DNA of 64,000 nucleotides from Nocardioides sambongensis (GTDB taxonomy: Bacteria > Actinomycetota > Actinomycetes > Propionibacteriales > Nocardioidaceae). The DNA lies in NCBI RefSeq assembly GCF_006494815.1, contig NZ_CP041091.1, positions 3,796,501 to 3,860,500 on the forward strand, given 5' to 3'. A model generated the notes under the pieces. It did no database searches. It saw only the letters and a list, made by a program, of their open reading frames with translations, and had not been told where the DNA came from. The position numbers were made by a program, and so were the translations under genes. Position 1 is the first letter of the stretch. Every line of letters begins with the position of its first letter. Positions 8,744 to 16,763 of the stretch are shown here, in pieces.

Positions 8744-9223
8744 ATGACCACACTCCGCGACTTCTCCGCGACCTCCATCGACGGCCAGGACGTCGACCTC
8801 TCGTCGTACGACGGCCAGGTGGTGCTCGTCGTCAACACCGCCTCGCAGTGCGGCTTCACCCCGCAGTACAAGGGACTGCAGGAGCTGCAGGACACCTACG
8901 CCGACCAGGGGTTCACGGTGCTCGGCTTCCCGTGCGACCAGTTCGGCCACCAGGAGCCGGGCGACGAGGACGAGATCGCGTCCTTCTGCGAGCGGAACTT
9001 CGGGGTGAGCTTCCCGCTGTTCTCCAAGATCGACGTGAACGGCGACGACGCGCACCCGCTCTACCAGTGGCTGAAGTCCGAGCACGGCGGACTGCTCGGC
9101 GAGAAGATCAAGTGGAACTTCACCAAGTTCCTGCTGGGCCGTGACGGCCAGGTGATCGACCGCTACGCGCCGACCACGAAGCCGGAGAAGCTGGGCGGGG
9201 ACATCGAGAAGGCGCTCGGCTGA
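8744..9223 (+). CDS. Glutathione peroxidase family peroxidase (cysteine type)
   Basis: A 159-residue thiol peroxidase of the GPx fold. The peroxidatic residue is a cysteine, not selenocysteine, in NTASQCGFTPQY (Cys36). The tetrad partners are visible in GFPCDQFGHQEPG (Gln) and KWNFTKFLL (Trp, Asn). A second cysteine in the GFPCDQF block could act as the resolving residue. Actinobacteria of this type make mycothiol rather than glutathione, so thioredoxin or mycoredoxin is the more likely reductant (inference). The gene has a GAGGAG ribosome site, follows the nitroreductase by 10 nt, and ends just before a strong palindromic terminator. Confidence 0.92.
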   Translation: MTTLRDFSATSIDGQDVDLSSYDGQVVLVVNTASQCGFTPQYKGLQELQDTYADQGFTVLGFPCDQFGHQEPGDEDEIASFCERNFGVSFPLFSKIDVNGDDAHPLYQWLKSEHGGLLGEKIKWNFTKFLLGRDGQVIDRYAPTTKPEKLGGDIEKALG

Positions 9224-9240
9224 GCCTCGGCCGCAGACGC

Positions 9241-9278
9241 ACGGACGCCCCGTGGGAGATCTCCCACGGGGCGTCCGT
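9241..9278. terminator. Perfect palindromic bidirectional terminator
   Basis: Two 18-base arms, ACGGACGCCCCGTGGGAG and its exact complement, are separated by AT, giving a 38-base perfect palindrome. It lies between the convergent peroxidase and MMPL genes and can serve both. No T-run follows, as usual for actinobacterial hairpins. Confidence 0.85.
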
Positions 9279-9295
9279 CTCGGTCGGTGCCGGCG

Positions 9296-11680
9296 TCACA
9301 CGCCGGCGGTCTCGAGGTCCTTGTCCAGGTCGTCGTCCAGGTCGGAGCTGGTGCCACGACCGGGGATGGAGTCCCGCTCGAGGGACTCGCCCTCGACGTC
9401 GACGTTGGGCAGGATCTTGTCCAGCCAGGCCGGGATCCACCACGCCTTCTCACCCAGCAGGTAGAGCACGGCGGGGATCAGCACCATCCGGACGATGAAC
9501 GCGTCCAGCACGATGGAGACCGCCAGCGCGAAGCCCATCGACTTGATGATCGGGTCGTCCATCAGCATGAAGGCGGCGAAGACCGCGATCATGATGGTGG
9601 CGGCCGCGGTGACCACGCGGGCACTGTTGCGGAACCCGTCGACCACCGCCTCGCGGGTGCTCATCCCGTGCACGTGCGCTTCGCGCATCCGGGTCACCAG
9701 GAACACCTGGTAGTCCATCGCCAGGCCGAACACGATGCCGATCAGGATGATCGGCAGGAAGCTGATGATCGGCTGACCCTCGAAGATCCCGAACAGGCCC
9801 TCCTGGAAGATCGCCACGGTCGCACCGAAGGTGGCCAGCACCGAGAGCAGGAAGCCCAGGGTCGCGGTGAGCGGCACCAGGATCGAGCGGAAGACCAGCA
9901 TCAGCAGCACGAAGGCGAGACCGACGACGATCGCCAGGTACGCCGGGAGCGCGTCGTTGAGCCGGTCGGAGACGTCGGTGGTGATCGCGGTCAGGCCGGT
10001 GACACCGATGTTGACGTCGCCGGACTCCTCCAGGTCGGACTCGCCGTCCCGCAGGTTCTGCAGCAGGTCCAGGGTGGCCTGGTCCGTCGGACCGGACTCG
10101 GGCTGGATCTGGACGATCGCGCCCGTCGCCGGACCGGTCGGAGCGCCGCTCTCGTCGACCGGGGCGTTGGTCGCCACGATCTGCGCGTTGGCGACGTCGT
10201 CCTGCTCGCCGGCCCAGGTGGCGACGTCGGAGAAGACCTGCTGGCGCTCGTCGTCGTCGGCCACGTCGGTGCCGTCGACGACCACCAGCAACGGGCCCTC
10301 GCGGCCCGGGCCGAACGCCTCGGACATCAGGTCGGAGGCCTGGCGCTGGGTGGTCGACGCGTCCGAGGTGCTGTCGGAGGGGAACGCGAGCTGCATCTGG
10401 GAGACCGGCGCGGCGAGCACGCCGAGGACCACCACGACGAGCGCGGCGAACGCGAGCGGAGCCTTGCCGAGCAGGCGCGCCCAGCGCACGCCGTTGTTCA
10501 CGATCAGGCCCTGCTCGTCCCGCTTCGGCTGGTACTTGCGGATCTGCCCGCCGAACGCCTTGCCCTTGAGCATGCCGAGCACGGCGGGCAGCAGGGTGAG
10601 GGCCACCATCACCGCCAGGAAGACGGTCGCCGCGGCGGCCAGACCCATCGCGGTGAGGAACGGGATCCCGACCACGGCGAGCGCGGAGAGCGCGATCAGC
10701 ACGGTGAGTCCGGCGAACACCACGGCGGAGCCGGCGGTGCCGACGGCGATGCCGGCCGCGTGGGCCCGGTCGTCGGTGTGGTGCAGCTCGGAGCGGTAGC
10801 GGGCGACGATGAACAGGGTGTAGTCGATGCCCACGGCCAGACCGAGCATGCTGGCCAGGATCGGCGTGGTCGACCCGATGCTGTCGGTCAGCGCGGTCGC
10901 CGCGGTGACACCGGCGAGGCCGAGGCCGACGCCCACGATCGCGTTGATGATGGGCAGGCCGGCCGCGACCAGCGAGCCGAAGGTGAGCAGCAGCACGATC
11001 AGCGCGATGCCGATGCCGATCAGCTCGGACTCGCCGCCGGGCGGGGCCATCGACGACATGCCGGAGCCGTTCGCCTCGACGATCAGGCCGGACTCGTCGG
11101 TGGTGTCGGCCATCAGGTCCTTCAGGGCGTCCTGGGAGGCCGGCTCGATGTCGGTCGGCTTGTCGGCGTCCCACTCGGCGGTCATCACGCCGACGCGACC
11201 GTCGTCGGAGAGGGTGGAGACCGCGTCCGCGTTCGCCTTGGCCGCCTCGACGTCGCCACCGGCCTGCCGGGCCTGACCGACGATCTGCTTCTCCTGGCCC
11301 GCCGCGGTGGCGACGGGGTCGGTCAGCCGCGGGTTGTCCGCGGGGTCGTCCGACATCTGCGGCAGCTGCTGGATGCCGGCGATCAGGTCCGTGATCGCGG
11401 CCTGGTACTCGGGCTCGTCGAGTGTGTCGCCCTCCGGGGCGGCCACGACGACGTTGTAGGAGACGTCGTCGAAGGCGTCCTCGGCCCCGGGGAAGAGCTC
11501 CTGCTGCAGGTCCGAGGCCTCCTCCGACGGGATGCCGGGGATGGTGAACTGGTCCTGCATGGGCTTGGAGAAGCCGGCGGCGAGGCCGCCGACCGCGACG
11601 GCGAGCACGAGCCAGCCGGCGATGAAGAAGGGCCACCGCCGGTAGGCGGTCGAGCCGAGTCGGTAGAGCAGGCGTGCCAT
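9296..11680 (-). CDS. MMPL/RND family membrane transporter
   Basis: A 794-residue RND-superfamily transporter of the MMPL type. Helix 1 (FFIAGWLVLAVAVGGLAAG) is followed by a large extracytoplasmic loop (about residues 40-200), helices 2-6, a short basic cytoplasmic loop (MLKGKAFGGQIRKYQPKR), helix 7, a second large acidic loop and helices 8-12. The helix-4/10 region motifs GLAVGIDYTLFIVARYRSE and GLAMDYQVFLVTRMRE carry the Asp-Tyr pairs that conduct protons in MMPL proteins. The acidic C terminus is about 40 residues. The start has an AGGAG ribosome site. It lies 85 nt downstream of the TetR gene on the same strand and is probably co-regulated with it. Export of a lipid, surfactant or toxic hydrocarbon fits the neighbouring alkane hydroxylase, but the substrate is inferred only from context. 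Confidence 0.9.
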   Translation of the reverse strand: MARLLYRLGSTAYRRWPFFIAGWLVLAVAVGGLAAGFSKPMQDQFTIPGIPSEEASDLQQELFPGAEDAFDDVSYNVVVAAPEGDTLDEPEYQAAITDLIAGIQQLPQMSDDPADNPRLTDPVATAAGQEKQIVGQARQAGGDVEAAKANADAVSTLSDDGRVGVMTAEWDADKPTDIEPASQDALKDLMADTTDESGLIVEANGSGMSSMAPPGGESELIGIGIALIVLLLTFGSLVAAGLPIINAIVGVGLGLAGVTAATALTDSIGSTTPILASMLGLAVGIDYTLFIVARYRSELHHTDDRAHAAGIAVGTAGSAVVFAGLTVLIALSALAVVGIPFLTAMGLAAAATVFLAVMVALTLLPAVLGMLKGKAFGGQIRKYQPKRDEQGLIVNNGVRWARLLGKAPLAFAALVVVVLGVLAAPVSQMQLAFPSDSTSDASTTQRQASDLMSEAFGPGREGPLLVVVDGTDVADDDERQQVFSDVATWAGEQDDVANAQIVATNAPVDESGAPTGPATGAIVQIQPESGPTDQATLDLLQNLRDGESDLEESGDVNIGVTGLTAITTDVSDRLNDALPAYLAIVVGLAFVLLMLVFRSILVPLTATLGFLLSVLATFGATVAIFQEGLFGIFEGQPIISFLPIILIGIVFGLAMDYQVFLVTRMREAHVHGMSTREAVVDGFRNSARVVTAAATIMIAVFAAFMLMDDPIIKSMGFALAVSIVLDAFIVRMVLIPAVLYLLGEKAWWIPAWLDKILPNVDVEGESLERDSIPGRGTSSDLDDDLDKDLETAGV

Positions 11681-11765
11681 GGGGTCTCCTGGGTCCTGAT
11701 GGGCGTGCGGTGGTCGTGCTGGGTGGTCGTGCTCGGTGGTGCGGGTGGGGCGTCGGCGCCCGGGG

Positions 11766-12362
11766 TCAGCGGGCGAAGAGGGCGCGGGCGTCCGCGACGG
11801 CGGCCCCGAGCAGCTCGGGGAACGACTGGGAGGGGTCGGCGGCGGCGCGCTCGACGGCGTCGTCGAGGCAGATCAGCAGGAGGCGGAGCAGCAGCCGGGC
11901 GCGCCCGGCGGGGAACGAGGAGCCCTCGCGCTCACGCAGGACCTCGGCGAGCATCTCGGTGATGGTCTCGAACCGTTCGTGCACCAGGGCCAGCAGCCGG
12001 CCGTCCTTGATGATCGCCTCGCGCACCGCCGGCAGGGCGTCGATGTCCTCCGACCCCTCTTCGGTGGCGCACTGGGCGAGGCAGACCAGGTCGTCGACGA
12101 GGTCCCCGGTGGGTCCTCCGGCGACGAAGGTGGCGATCAGCTCGGGGTCCAGCTCGGCGATCGGGCCGAGGACGACCTGGGCCTTGCCCTCGAAGTAGTT
12201 GAACACGGTGCGCCGGGACACCTCGGCCTCGGTGGCCAGGTCGTCCATCGTCCAGCCGTCGTAGCCGCGCTCGACGGTCAGCTGCAGCGCGCAGCGCTGC
12301 AGTCGGCGCGCGGTCGCGTAGCGCTTGGCTTCGCGCGGCGAGAGGTGGGTGGTGATGGACAC
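11766..12362 (-). CDS. TetR family regulator, divergent from alkane hydroxylase
   Basis: A TetR-type repressor of 198 residues. The N-terminal helix-turn-helix is clear (YDGWTMDDLATEAEVSRRTVFNYFEGK) and the C-terminal helical domain (about 70-198) would bind an effector. The GTG at 12362 is preferred: a longer ATG start at 12416 would put the palindromic operator candidate inside the coding region. On this strand TATAGA (complement of 12379-12384) and CTCACA, 17 nt further upstream, form a plausible promoter with a 10-nt leader; no strong ribosome site is seen. Divergent from alkB and followed by the MMPL gene, it most likely represses both in the absence of a hydrocarbon-derived ligand (inference from position and operators). 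Confidence 0.85.
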   Translation of the reverse strand: MSITTHLSPREAKRYATARRLQRCALQLTVERGYDGWTMDDLATEAEVSRRTVFNYFEGKAQVVLGPIAELDPELIATFVAGGPTGDLVDDLVCLAQCATEEGSEDIDALPAVREAIIKDGRLLALVHERFETITEMLAEVLREREGSSFPAGRARLLLRLLLICLDDAVERAAADPSQSFPELLGAAVADARALFAR

Positions 12363-12372
12363 CCGAAGATTG

Positions 12373-12398
12373 TTGCACTCTATACCAAGGAAGTGCAA
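12373..12398. promoter_or_regulatory. Inverted-repeat operator candidate at the tetR promoter
   Basis: TTGCACT at 12373-12379 and AGTGCAA at 12392-12398 form perfect 7-base arms around 12 nt. The left arm overlaps the predicted tetR -10 element, the right place for autoregulation by a TetR dimer. Confidence 0.55.
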
Positions 12399-12428
12399 AA
12401 ATGTGAGCCCGGTCACAGGAGTGGGCGG

Positions 12429-12475
12429 TTGACAGAAAGTGCCCCATTGTCAAACCGCTTTACAAAAGTTACTTT
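12429..12475 (+). promoter_or_regulatory. alkB promoter with overlapping inverted repeat
   Basis: TTGACA at 12429-12434 and TGTCAA at 12448-12453 are perfect 6-base arms with 13 nt between. The right arm overlaps a -35 candidate TTGTCA (12447-12452), which is followed 17 nt later by TACTTT (12470-12475). A start near 12482 would give a leader of about 28 nt containing the GGAGG site of alkB. A repressor on the repeat would cover the -35. Inference only. Confidence 0.45.
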
Positions 12476-12509
12476 CCTGTCAACCTTGACCCGGAGGAAG
12501 GTGGCAACG

Positions 12510-14054
12510 ATGGAGACCGTGCCGGAAGGCTCGACCGAGGTCTGGCGGGACCCGAAGCGCTATCTGTGGCTGCTCGGTCTGGTGATCCCCACGCTGGGGA
12601 TCGCGATCGTCGGCGTCTACGCAATGCTCGGGTGGCACTGGGTGCTGTGGGGCGGACCGATCCTGATCCTGGGCATCATCCCGGCGATCGACCTGGCCAC
12701 CGGCCTGGACAAGTCCAATCCGCCCGACGACGTGATCGAGCAGCTGGAGAAGGACCGCTACTACCGCTGGATCACCTACGCCTACCTCCCGATCCAGTAC
12801 GCCGCGCTGGTCGCGGTCTGCGCGATGATCGCCGGCATCAACCCGATCGCCTGGGTCGCCGACCTGATCGGCGCCGAGGGCTGGCTGGCCACCCACCTCA
12901 GCCCGGACCTGGTGCGTGACTTCGACCTGCCGCTGATCGACAAGATCGCGGTGGCGATCTCGGTCGGCTGCATCGGGGGCATCGGGATCAACACGGCCCA
13001 CGAGCTCGGTCACAAGCGGGAGGTCAACGAGCGCTGGCTCTCCAAGATCGCCCTCGCCCAGAGCTTCTACGGCCACTTCTACATCGAGCACAACCGTGGC
13101 CATCACGTCCGCGTCGCCACGCCCGAGGACCCCGCCTCCAGCAGGCTGGGGGAGAACCTCTACCAGTTCTGGCCGCGCACGGTCTGGGGGTCGCTGAAGA
13201 GCGCCTGGCGCCTGGAGAAGCGTCGCTACGCCCGCAAGAAGACCCATCCCTTCCACCTCGGCAACGACGTGCTCAACGCCTGGCTGATGTCGGTGGTGCT
13301 CTTCGGTGTGCTGATCGGCCTCTTCGGCTGGCGGATCGCGCCGTTCCTGGCGCTGCAGGCCGTGGTCGGCTTCTCGCTGCTGGAGGTGGTCAACTACCTC
13401 GAGCACTACGGGATGCTGCGGCAGAAGGTCGGCGTCGGCGAGCGGCAGCGCTACGAGCGGGTCGACCCGTCGCACTCGTGGAACTCCAACGACGTCGCCA
13501 CCAACGTGCTGCTCTACCACCTCCAGCGGCACAGCGACCACCACGCCAACCCCACTCGTCGCTACCAGACGCTGCGCGACTTCAAGGAGTCCCCGGCCCT
13601 GCCCACGGGGTACGCCGGGATGATCGTGCTCGCCCTGGTCCCGCCGGTCTGGCGGGCGGTGATGGACAAGCGCGTGGTGGCCCACTTCGACGGCGACGTC
13701 ACCCGCGCCAACATCGCCCCGGGCAAGCGGGAGAAGTACCTCGCCCGCTATCCCGGCCCGGCGGCCACGCATCCGCATCCGGGCAGCGACGCGGAGGAGG
13801 GCGACGCACGCCGGGTCGGCGACCGGCCGGCCGCAGCGCAGCCCGCCACACCGGCCGCCGAGGAGGTCCTCGCCGCCCGCTGCCCCGGCTGCGGCCACAC
13901 CTACGAGGTCGAGGTCGGCAACGAGCTCGAGGGCTTCGCGGCCGGCACCGCCTGGGCCGACATCCCCGACGACTGGTGCTGCCCCGACTGCGGGGTGCGG
14001 GAGAAGGTCGACTTCGTGCCGGTCGATCCGCCGGTGGCTAGAGTCGGCACGTGA
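12510..14054 (+). CDS. alkB: Alkane 1-monooxygenase AlkB fused to rubredoxin
   Basis: Membrane diiron hydroxylase that oxidises the terminal carbon of medium or long n-alkanes using O2. The 514-residue product has six hydrophobic helices and all diiron histidine motifs: NTAHELGHK (His164, His168), EHNRGHHVR (about 193-199), NYLEHYG, and LQRHSDHHAN. The hydroxylase ends near residue 405. An acidic Pro/Ala-rich linker follows, then a rubredoxin domain from about 456 with CPGCG and CCPDCG iron ligands. AlkB-rubredoxin fusions are known in actinobacteria (Dietzia and Gordonia AlkW type) and let the electron carrier travel with the enzyme. GGAGG lies 12 nt before the ATG; an in-frame GTG at 12501 is too close to it. 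The 3' end overlaps the next TetR gene by 4 nt. Confidence 0.96.
   Translation: METVPEGSTEVWRDPKRYLWLLGLVIPTLGIAIVGVYAMLGWHWVLWGGPILILGIIPAIDLATGLDKSNPPDDVIEQLEKDRYYRWITYAYLPIQYAALVAVCAMIAGINPIAWVADLIGAEGWLATHLSPDLVRDFDLPLIDKIAVAISVGCIGGIGINTAHELGHKREVNERWLSKIALAQSFYGHFYIEHNRGHHVRVATPEDPASSRLGENLYQFWPRTVWGSLKSAWRLEKRRYARKKTHPFHLGNDVLNAWLMSVVLFGVLIGLFGWRIAPFLALQAVVGFSLLEVVNYLEHYGMLRQKVGVGERQRYERVDPSHSWNSNDVATNVLLYHLQRHSDHHANPTRRYQTLRDFKESPALPTGYAGMIVLALVPPVWRAVMDKRVVAHFDGDVTRANIAPGKREKYLARYPGPAATHPHPGSDAEEGDARRVGDRPAAAQPATPAAEEVLAARCPGCGHTYEVEVGNELEGFAAGTAWADIPDDWCCPDCGVREKVDFVPVDPPVARVGT
14039..14044 (+). promoter_or_regulatory. Putative internal leaderless promoter for the downstream TetR gene
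   Basis: TAGAGT inside the 3' end of alkB stands 6 nt before the GTG at 14051. It could give the regulator its own leaderless transcript in addition to coupled translation from the alkB message. Confidence 0.4.
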
Positions 14055-14638
14055 CAGCAGACCCGACGGCCCCGGCACTCGGTGGCGGTCTGCGCGACCG
14101 GCTCTGCCAGGCCGCGGCCGACCTGCTGACCAGCGAGGGCTGGGGCCGGGTGACGATGGCCCGGCTGGCCGCCGTGGCCGGGGTCAGCCGGCAGACGGTC
14201 TACAACGAGATCGGCACCAAGAACGACCTCGCCGAGGCCGTGGTGCTGCGCGAGCTCGACAGGTTCCTGGCCGGCGTCACCCGCTCCTTCGACGAGCATC
14301 CCGACGACCTGACCGCGGCGATCGAGGACTCCGCCCGCCGGGTCCTGGAGTACGCGCAGGGCAACGCGCTGCTGCACGCGGTCGTCTCCGCCACCCACGG
14401 TGCCGACACCGAGCTCCTCCCGCTGCTGACCACCCACAGCGACCACCTGCTCGACGGCGCGAAGCAGGTGGTCGCCGACCGCGTCGCCGGCTATCGGGTC
14501 GCGCTGTCCGCCGAGCGCCTCGACGCCTGCATCGACATGGTCGTGCGGCTGGTGCTCAGCCACGTCATGCAGCCCTCGGGGGAGCCCGGCGCCACCGCGG
14601 CCGACATCGCCTTCATCGCCGAGCGCGTGCTGCGCTGA
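14051..14638 (+). CDS. TetR family regulator coupled to alkB (AlkX-like)
   Basis: A 195-residue TetR protein. The DNA-binding helix-turn-helix lies at about residues 25-55 (GRVTMARLAAVAGVSRQTVYNEIGTK) and the effector domain follows. Its GTG overlaps the alkB stop codon in a GTGA arrangement, so translation is coupled. Position and size match AlkX, the TetR product found directly downstream of alkB-rubredoxin genes in Dietzia and Gordonia. There it represses the alkane promoter and is released by fatty-acid end products (established for those genera, inferred here). With the divergent TetR, this locus has two regulators for one hydroxylase. Confidence 0.88.
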   Translation: MTADPTAPALGGGLRDRLCQAAADLLTSEGWGRVTMARLAAVAGVSRQTVYNEIGTKNDLAEAVVLRELDRFLAGVTRSFDEHPDDLTAAIEDSARRVLEYAQGNALLHAVVSATHGADTELLPLLTTHSDHLLDGAKQVVADRVAGYRVALSAERLDACIDMVVRLVLSHVMQPSGEPGATAADIAFIAERVLR

Positions 14639-14732
14639 GCGCCCCGGCCCGGCCGCGCGCCGTCTCGATCGCGAGGGCCGACACTTCCCCGCTGGGGTTC
14701 GGAACTACCCTCGTCGCGGGAGGGAGAGGGAC

Positions 14733-15968
14733 ATGGGACTGGCGCGACGACGCGCACGGACGGCCGCCGCGGTGCTCGCGGTCGGTGCTGCGGCCGTGCT
14801 CGCCGGGTGTGGAGCCGACAGCGGCCCTCCCGGCGGTTCCGAGGCCTCCACCGAGCCTGCGGCGACCGACTCCTCGGCCCCGCCGATCAGCACCGCCGCC
14901 GACCCCGCGCACGCCGTCGCCGCGCCCGGGCCGCTGGACACCCGGCTGTACGGCGACGACCTGCTCGTGGTCTCCGACGACACCCTCTCGGCGGAGCTGA
15001 TCGACCAGATCGAGGCGATCGAGGTGGGCCGGACCAAGGGCGTCGAGGCCGCCGAGCCGCTCTCCTACGCGCAGTTCACCGTGGAGAACAAGCTCTACAA
15101 CATCGCCGCGGTCGACCCGGCCGGATACCGGGCCTTCACCGGTCAGGACAGCGCCGAGTGGCAGGAGCAGTGGGAGCGCATCGCCGGTGGCGAGATCGCG
15201 GTCCGCGACACCCTGCGGGACCGGATGCCGGTCGACGAGGACGGGTTCCTGGAGGTCGGGTCCGGCAAGACGACGTACCGGATCCACGTCGGGGCGTGGT
15301 CGCCCGCGGAGGTCGACGTGGTGGACGCGATGGTCAACGACAGGTGGGGTGAGGAGCTCGGGATGCCGGAGGGCAACGCGCTCCTGATCAACACCGGGCT
15401 GGCCTCCCCGCAGGACGTGCGGGAGGAGATCGAGAAGCTCGAGGACCTCTCCGTCACCGCGCTCGACATCGTGGCGCAGAGCGGGATCGACCCGGACACC
15501 TACCAGACGGTGATCCCGGTCGGCTCGTTCGCCGACGCGGTCGGCGTCTTCCGCTACACGCCGATCGGCGGGGGCCGGGTGGAGCCCGATCCGGCCTGGG
15601 TGGCCAGCCACATCGTCACCGAGCAGATGCCGATCCTCGGCTCGATGACCTGCAACAAGCACATGATGCCGCAGCTGCGCGCGGCGCTCCTGGAGATCCA
15701 GCAGACCGGGCTGGCGGACGAGATCAACCCCGACGAGTACGCCGGCTGCTACTACCCCCGCTTCATCGCCGGATCGACCACCCTCTCCAACCACTCCTAC
15801 GGCCTGGCCATCGACATCAACACGCCGGGCAACCAGCGGGGGACCGTCGGGGACCTCGACCGGGGGGTGGTCGCGATCTTCAAGAAGTGGGGCTTCGCCT
15901 GGGGCGGCGACTGGAGCTACACCGACCCGATGCACTTCGAGCTCGACCACATCGTCGAGCCGGGTTGA
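14733..15968 (+). CDS. Lipoprotein with C-terminal M15 D-alanyl-D-alanine carboxypeptidase-like domain
   Basis: A 411-residue lipoprotein. The signal peptide ends with the lipobox LAGC at about residue 27, so the mature protein is anchored on the outer face of the membrane after a Ser/Ala-rich linker. Residues about 60-270 form a region without a recognised family. The C-terminal part is an M15-type zinc peptidase: SNHSYGLAIDIN supplies the His and Asp ligands and DPMHFE the last His and the catalytic-region Glu, as in VanY/VanX-like carboxypeptidases. Cell-wall peptide trimming is the likely role. The ATG follows a GGGAGGGAGAGG ribosome site. TACCCT near 14708 is a possible -10. Confidence 0.85.
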   Translation: MGLARRRARTAAAVLAVGAAAVLAGCGADSGPPGGSEASTEPAATDSSAPPISTAADPAHAVAAPGPLDTRLYGDDLLVVSDDTLSAELIDQIEAIEVGRTKGVEAAEPLSYAQFTVENKLYNIAAVDPAGYRAFTGQDSAEWQEQWERIAGGEIAVRDTLRDRMPVDEDGFLEVGSGKTTYRIHVGAWSPAEVDVVDAMVNDRWGEELGMPEGNALLINTGLASPQDVREEIEKLEDLSVTALDIVAQSGIDPDTYQTVIPVGSFADAVGVFRYTPIGGGRVEPDPAWVASHIVTEQMPILGSMTCNKHMMPQLRAALLEIQQTGLADEINPDEYAGCYYPRFIAGSTTLSNHSYGLAIDINTPGNQRGTVGDLDRGVVAIFKKWGFAWGGDWSYTDPMHFELDHIVEPG

Positions 15969-15987
15969 GCTCCTGCCCATGCGCAGC

Positions 15988-16019
15988 GCATCATGATGCA
16001 CCACGCCTGATGATATGAT
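15988..16019 (+). promoter_or_regulatory. vapBC promoter: 12-base palindrome and leaderless -10
   Basis: GCATCATGATGC (15988-15999) is a perfect palindrome suited to a ribbon-helix-helix antitoxin dimer. TATGAT (16014-16019) is a good -10 placed 6 nt before the GTG of the antitoxin, so the transcript should be leaderless. The palindrome covers the expected -35 position, which fits autorepression by the VapBC complex. Confidence 0.6.
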
Positions 16020-16025
16020 GACGCG

Positions 16026-16295
16026 GTGCGCACGACGGTCTCGATCGACGACGACCTCCTCGCCCGGGCGAAGGTGCTCGCAGCTCAATCGCACCGCAGC
16101 ATCGGATCGGTCCTGGAGGAGGCGCTGCGCGCGCTGCTGGAGGCTCGGGCGGCCGCGGAGCACCCAGATGGGGGCGCGTTCCGGTTGCCGCGGTTCGACT
16201 ATCCGGTGCCTGCAGAGGGTGCCGCGATCGACCTCTACGACCGAGAGGTCGTGGAGGATTTGCTCGGCGAGGGCGACGTACGTGCTGTTCTGTGA
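16026..16295 (+). CDS. vapB: VapB-type ribbon-helix-helix antitoxin
   Basis: An 89-residue antitoxin. The N-terminal MRTTVSIDDDLLARAKVLAAQ followed by SIGSVLEEALRALL is a CopG/ribbon-helix-helix DNA-binding domain (residues 1-45). The C-terminal half, rich in acidic and Pro residues, would wrap the toxin. It begins with GTG and has no ribosome site, consistent with the leaderless promoter. It overlaps the toxin gene by 14 nt, the usual antitoxin-first arrangement. The protein would neutralise VapC and repress the shared promoter. Confidence 0.88.
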   Translation: MRTTVSIDDDLLARAKVLAAQSHRSIGSVLEEALRALLEARAAAEHPDGGAFRLPRFDYPVPAEGAAIDLYDREVVEDLLGEGDVRAVL

Positions 16296-16713
16296 CGTCA
16301 ACGTGCTGGTGCACGCGCTGCGTCCGGAACAGAGCGCCGAAGCCGAGCGGGTCCGTGACTGGCTGGAGTCGACGATCGTCAGTGGAATGCCGATCGGTGT
16401 CGCCGAGCTGGTGCTGTCGGCCGTCGCGCGGCTGACAACCAGTCAACGGCTGTTCTCGCCCGCCACCACGCCTGCCGAGTTCGTCGAGTTCTCCGAGACC
16501 CTCCTCGCCGCGCCCACCGTCGATGTCGTGCGTCCCGGGCCGCGACACTGGGCGATCTTCACGGGCCTGCTGACCGATCACAGGCTCCGCGGAAACGACG
16601 TGCCCGATGCCTACCTCGCCTCGATCGCGCTGGAGCGTGGCGCGACCCTGGTGACGCGCGACCGGGGCTTCGGCCGGTTCGCGGAGTTGCGCGTGCTCGA
16701 CCCCATCGGCTGA
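16282..16713 (+). CDS. vapC: VapC-type PIN domain ribonuclease toxin
   Basis: A 143-residue PIN-domain endoribonuclease. Acidic metal ligands are visible at Asp5 (VLFCDVNVL), Glu42 (GVAELVLS) and the later acidic cluster GNDVPDAYLA, with TRDRGFGRF near the end. When free of antitoxin it would cut RNA (tRNA or rRNA in known VapC proteins) and halt growth. The GTG at 16282 lies inside the antitoxin gene and starts directly on the first beta strand; no other start gives a complete fold. The catalytic set looks complete, so the module may be active. Confidence 0.88.
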   Translation: MLFCDVNVLVHALRPEQSAEAERVRDWLESTIVSGMPIGVAELVLSAVARLTTSQRLFSPATTPAEFVEFSETLLAAPTVDVVRPGPRHWAIFTGLLTDHRLRGNDVPDAYLASIALERGATLVTRDRGFGRFAELRVLDPIG

Positions 16714-16733
16714 TCGCCGCCGCCCTCCGAGAC

Positions 16734-16754
16734 CGTGACAGCACAACTGTCACG
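16734..16754. promoter_or_regulatory. MerR-type operator upstream of acyl-CoA racemase
   Basis: CGTGACA and TGTCACG form perfect 7-base arms around a 7-nt spacer, 9 nt before the racemase ATG at 16764. The core TGACA-N7-TGTCA matches the repeats over the merR start and before the thiolase gene. CACGAT (16751-16756) takes the same place as CACAAT at the thiolase site and may be the -10. Confidence 0.65.
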
Positions 16755-16763
16755 ATCCGTGCC

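Noticed and set aside
8849..8851. Selenocysteine codon in glutathione peroxidase
   Set aside because: The codon at residue 36 is TGC (Cys), not TGA, and no SECIS-like element is needed.
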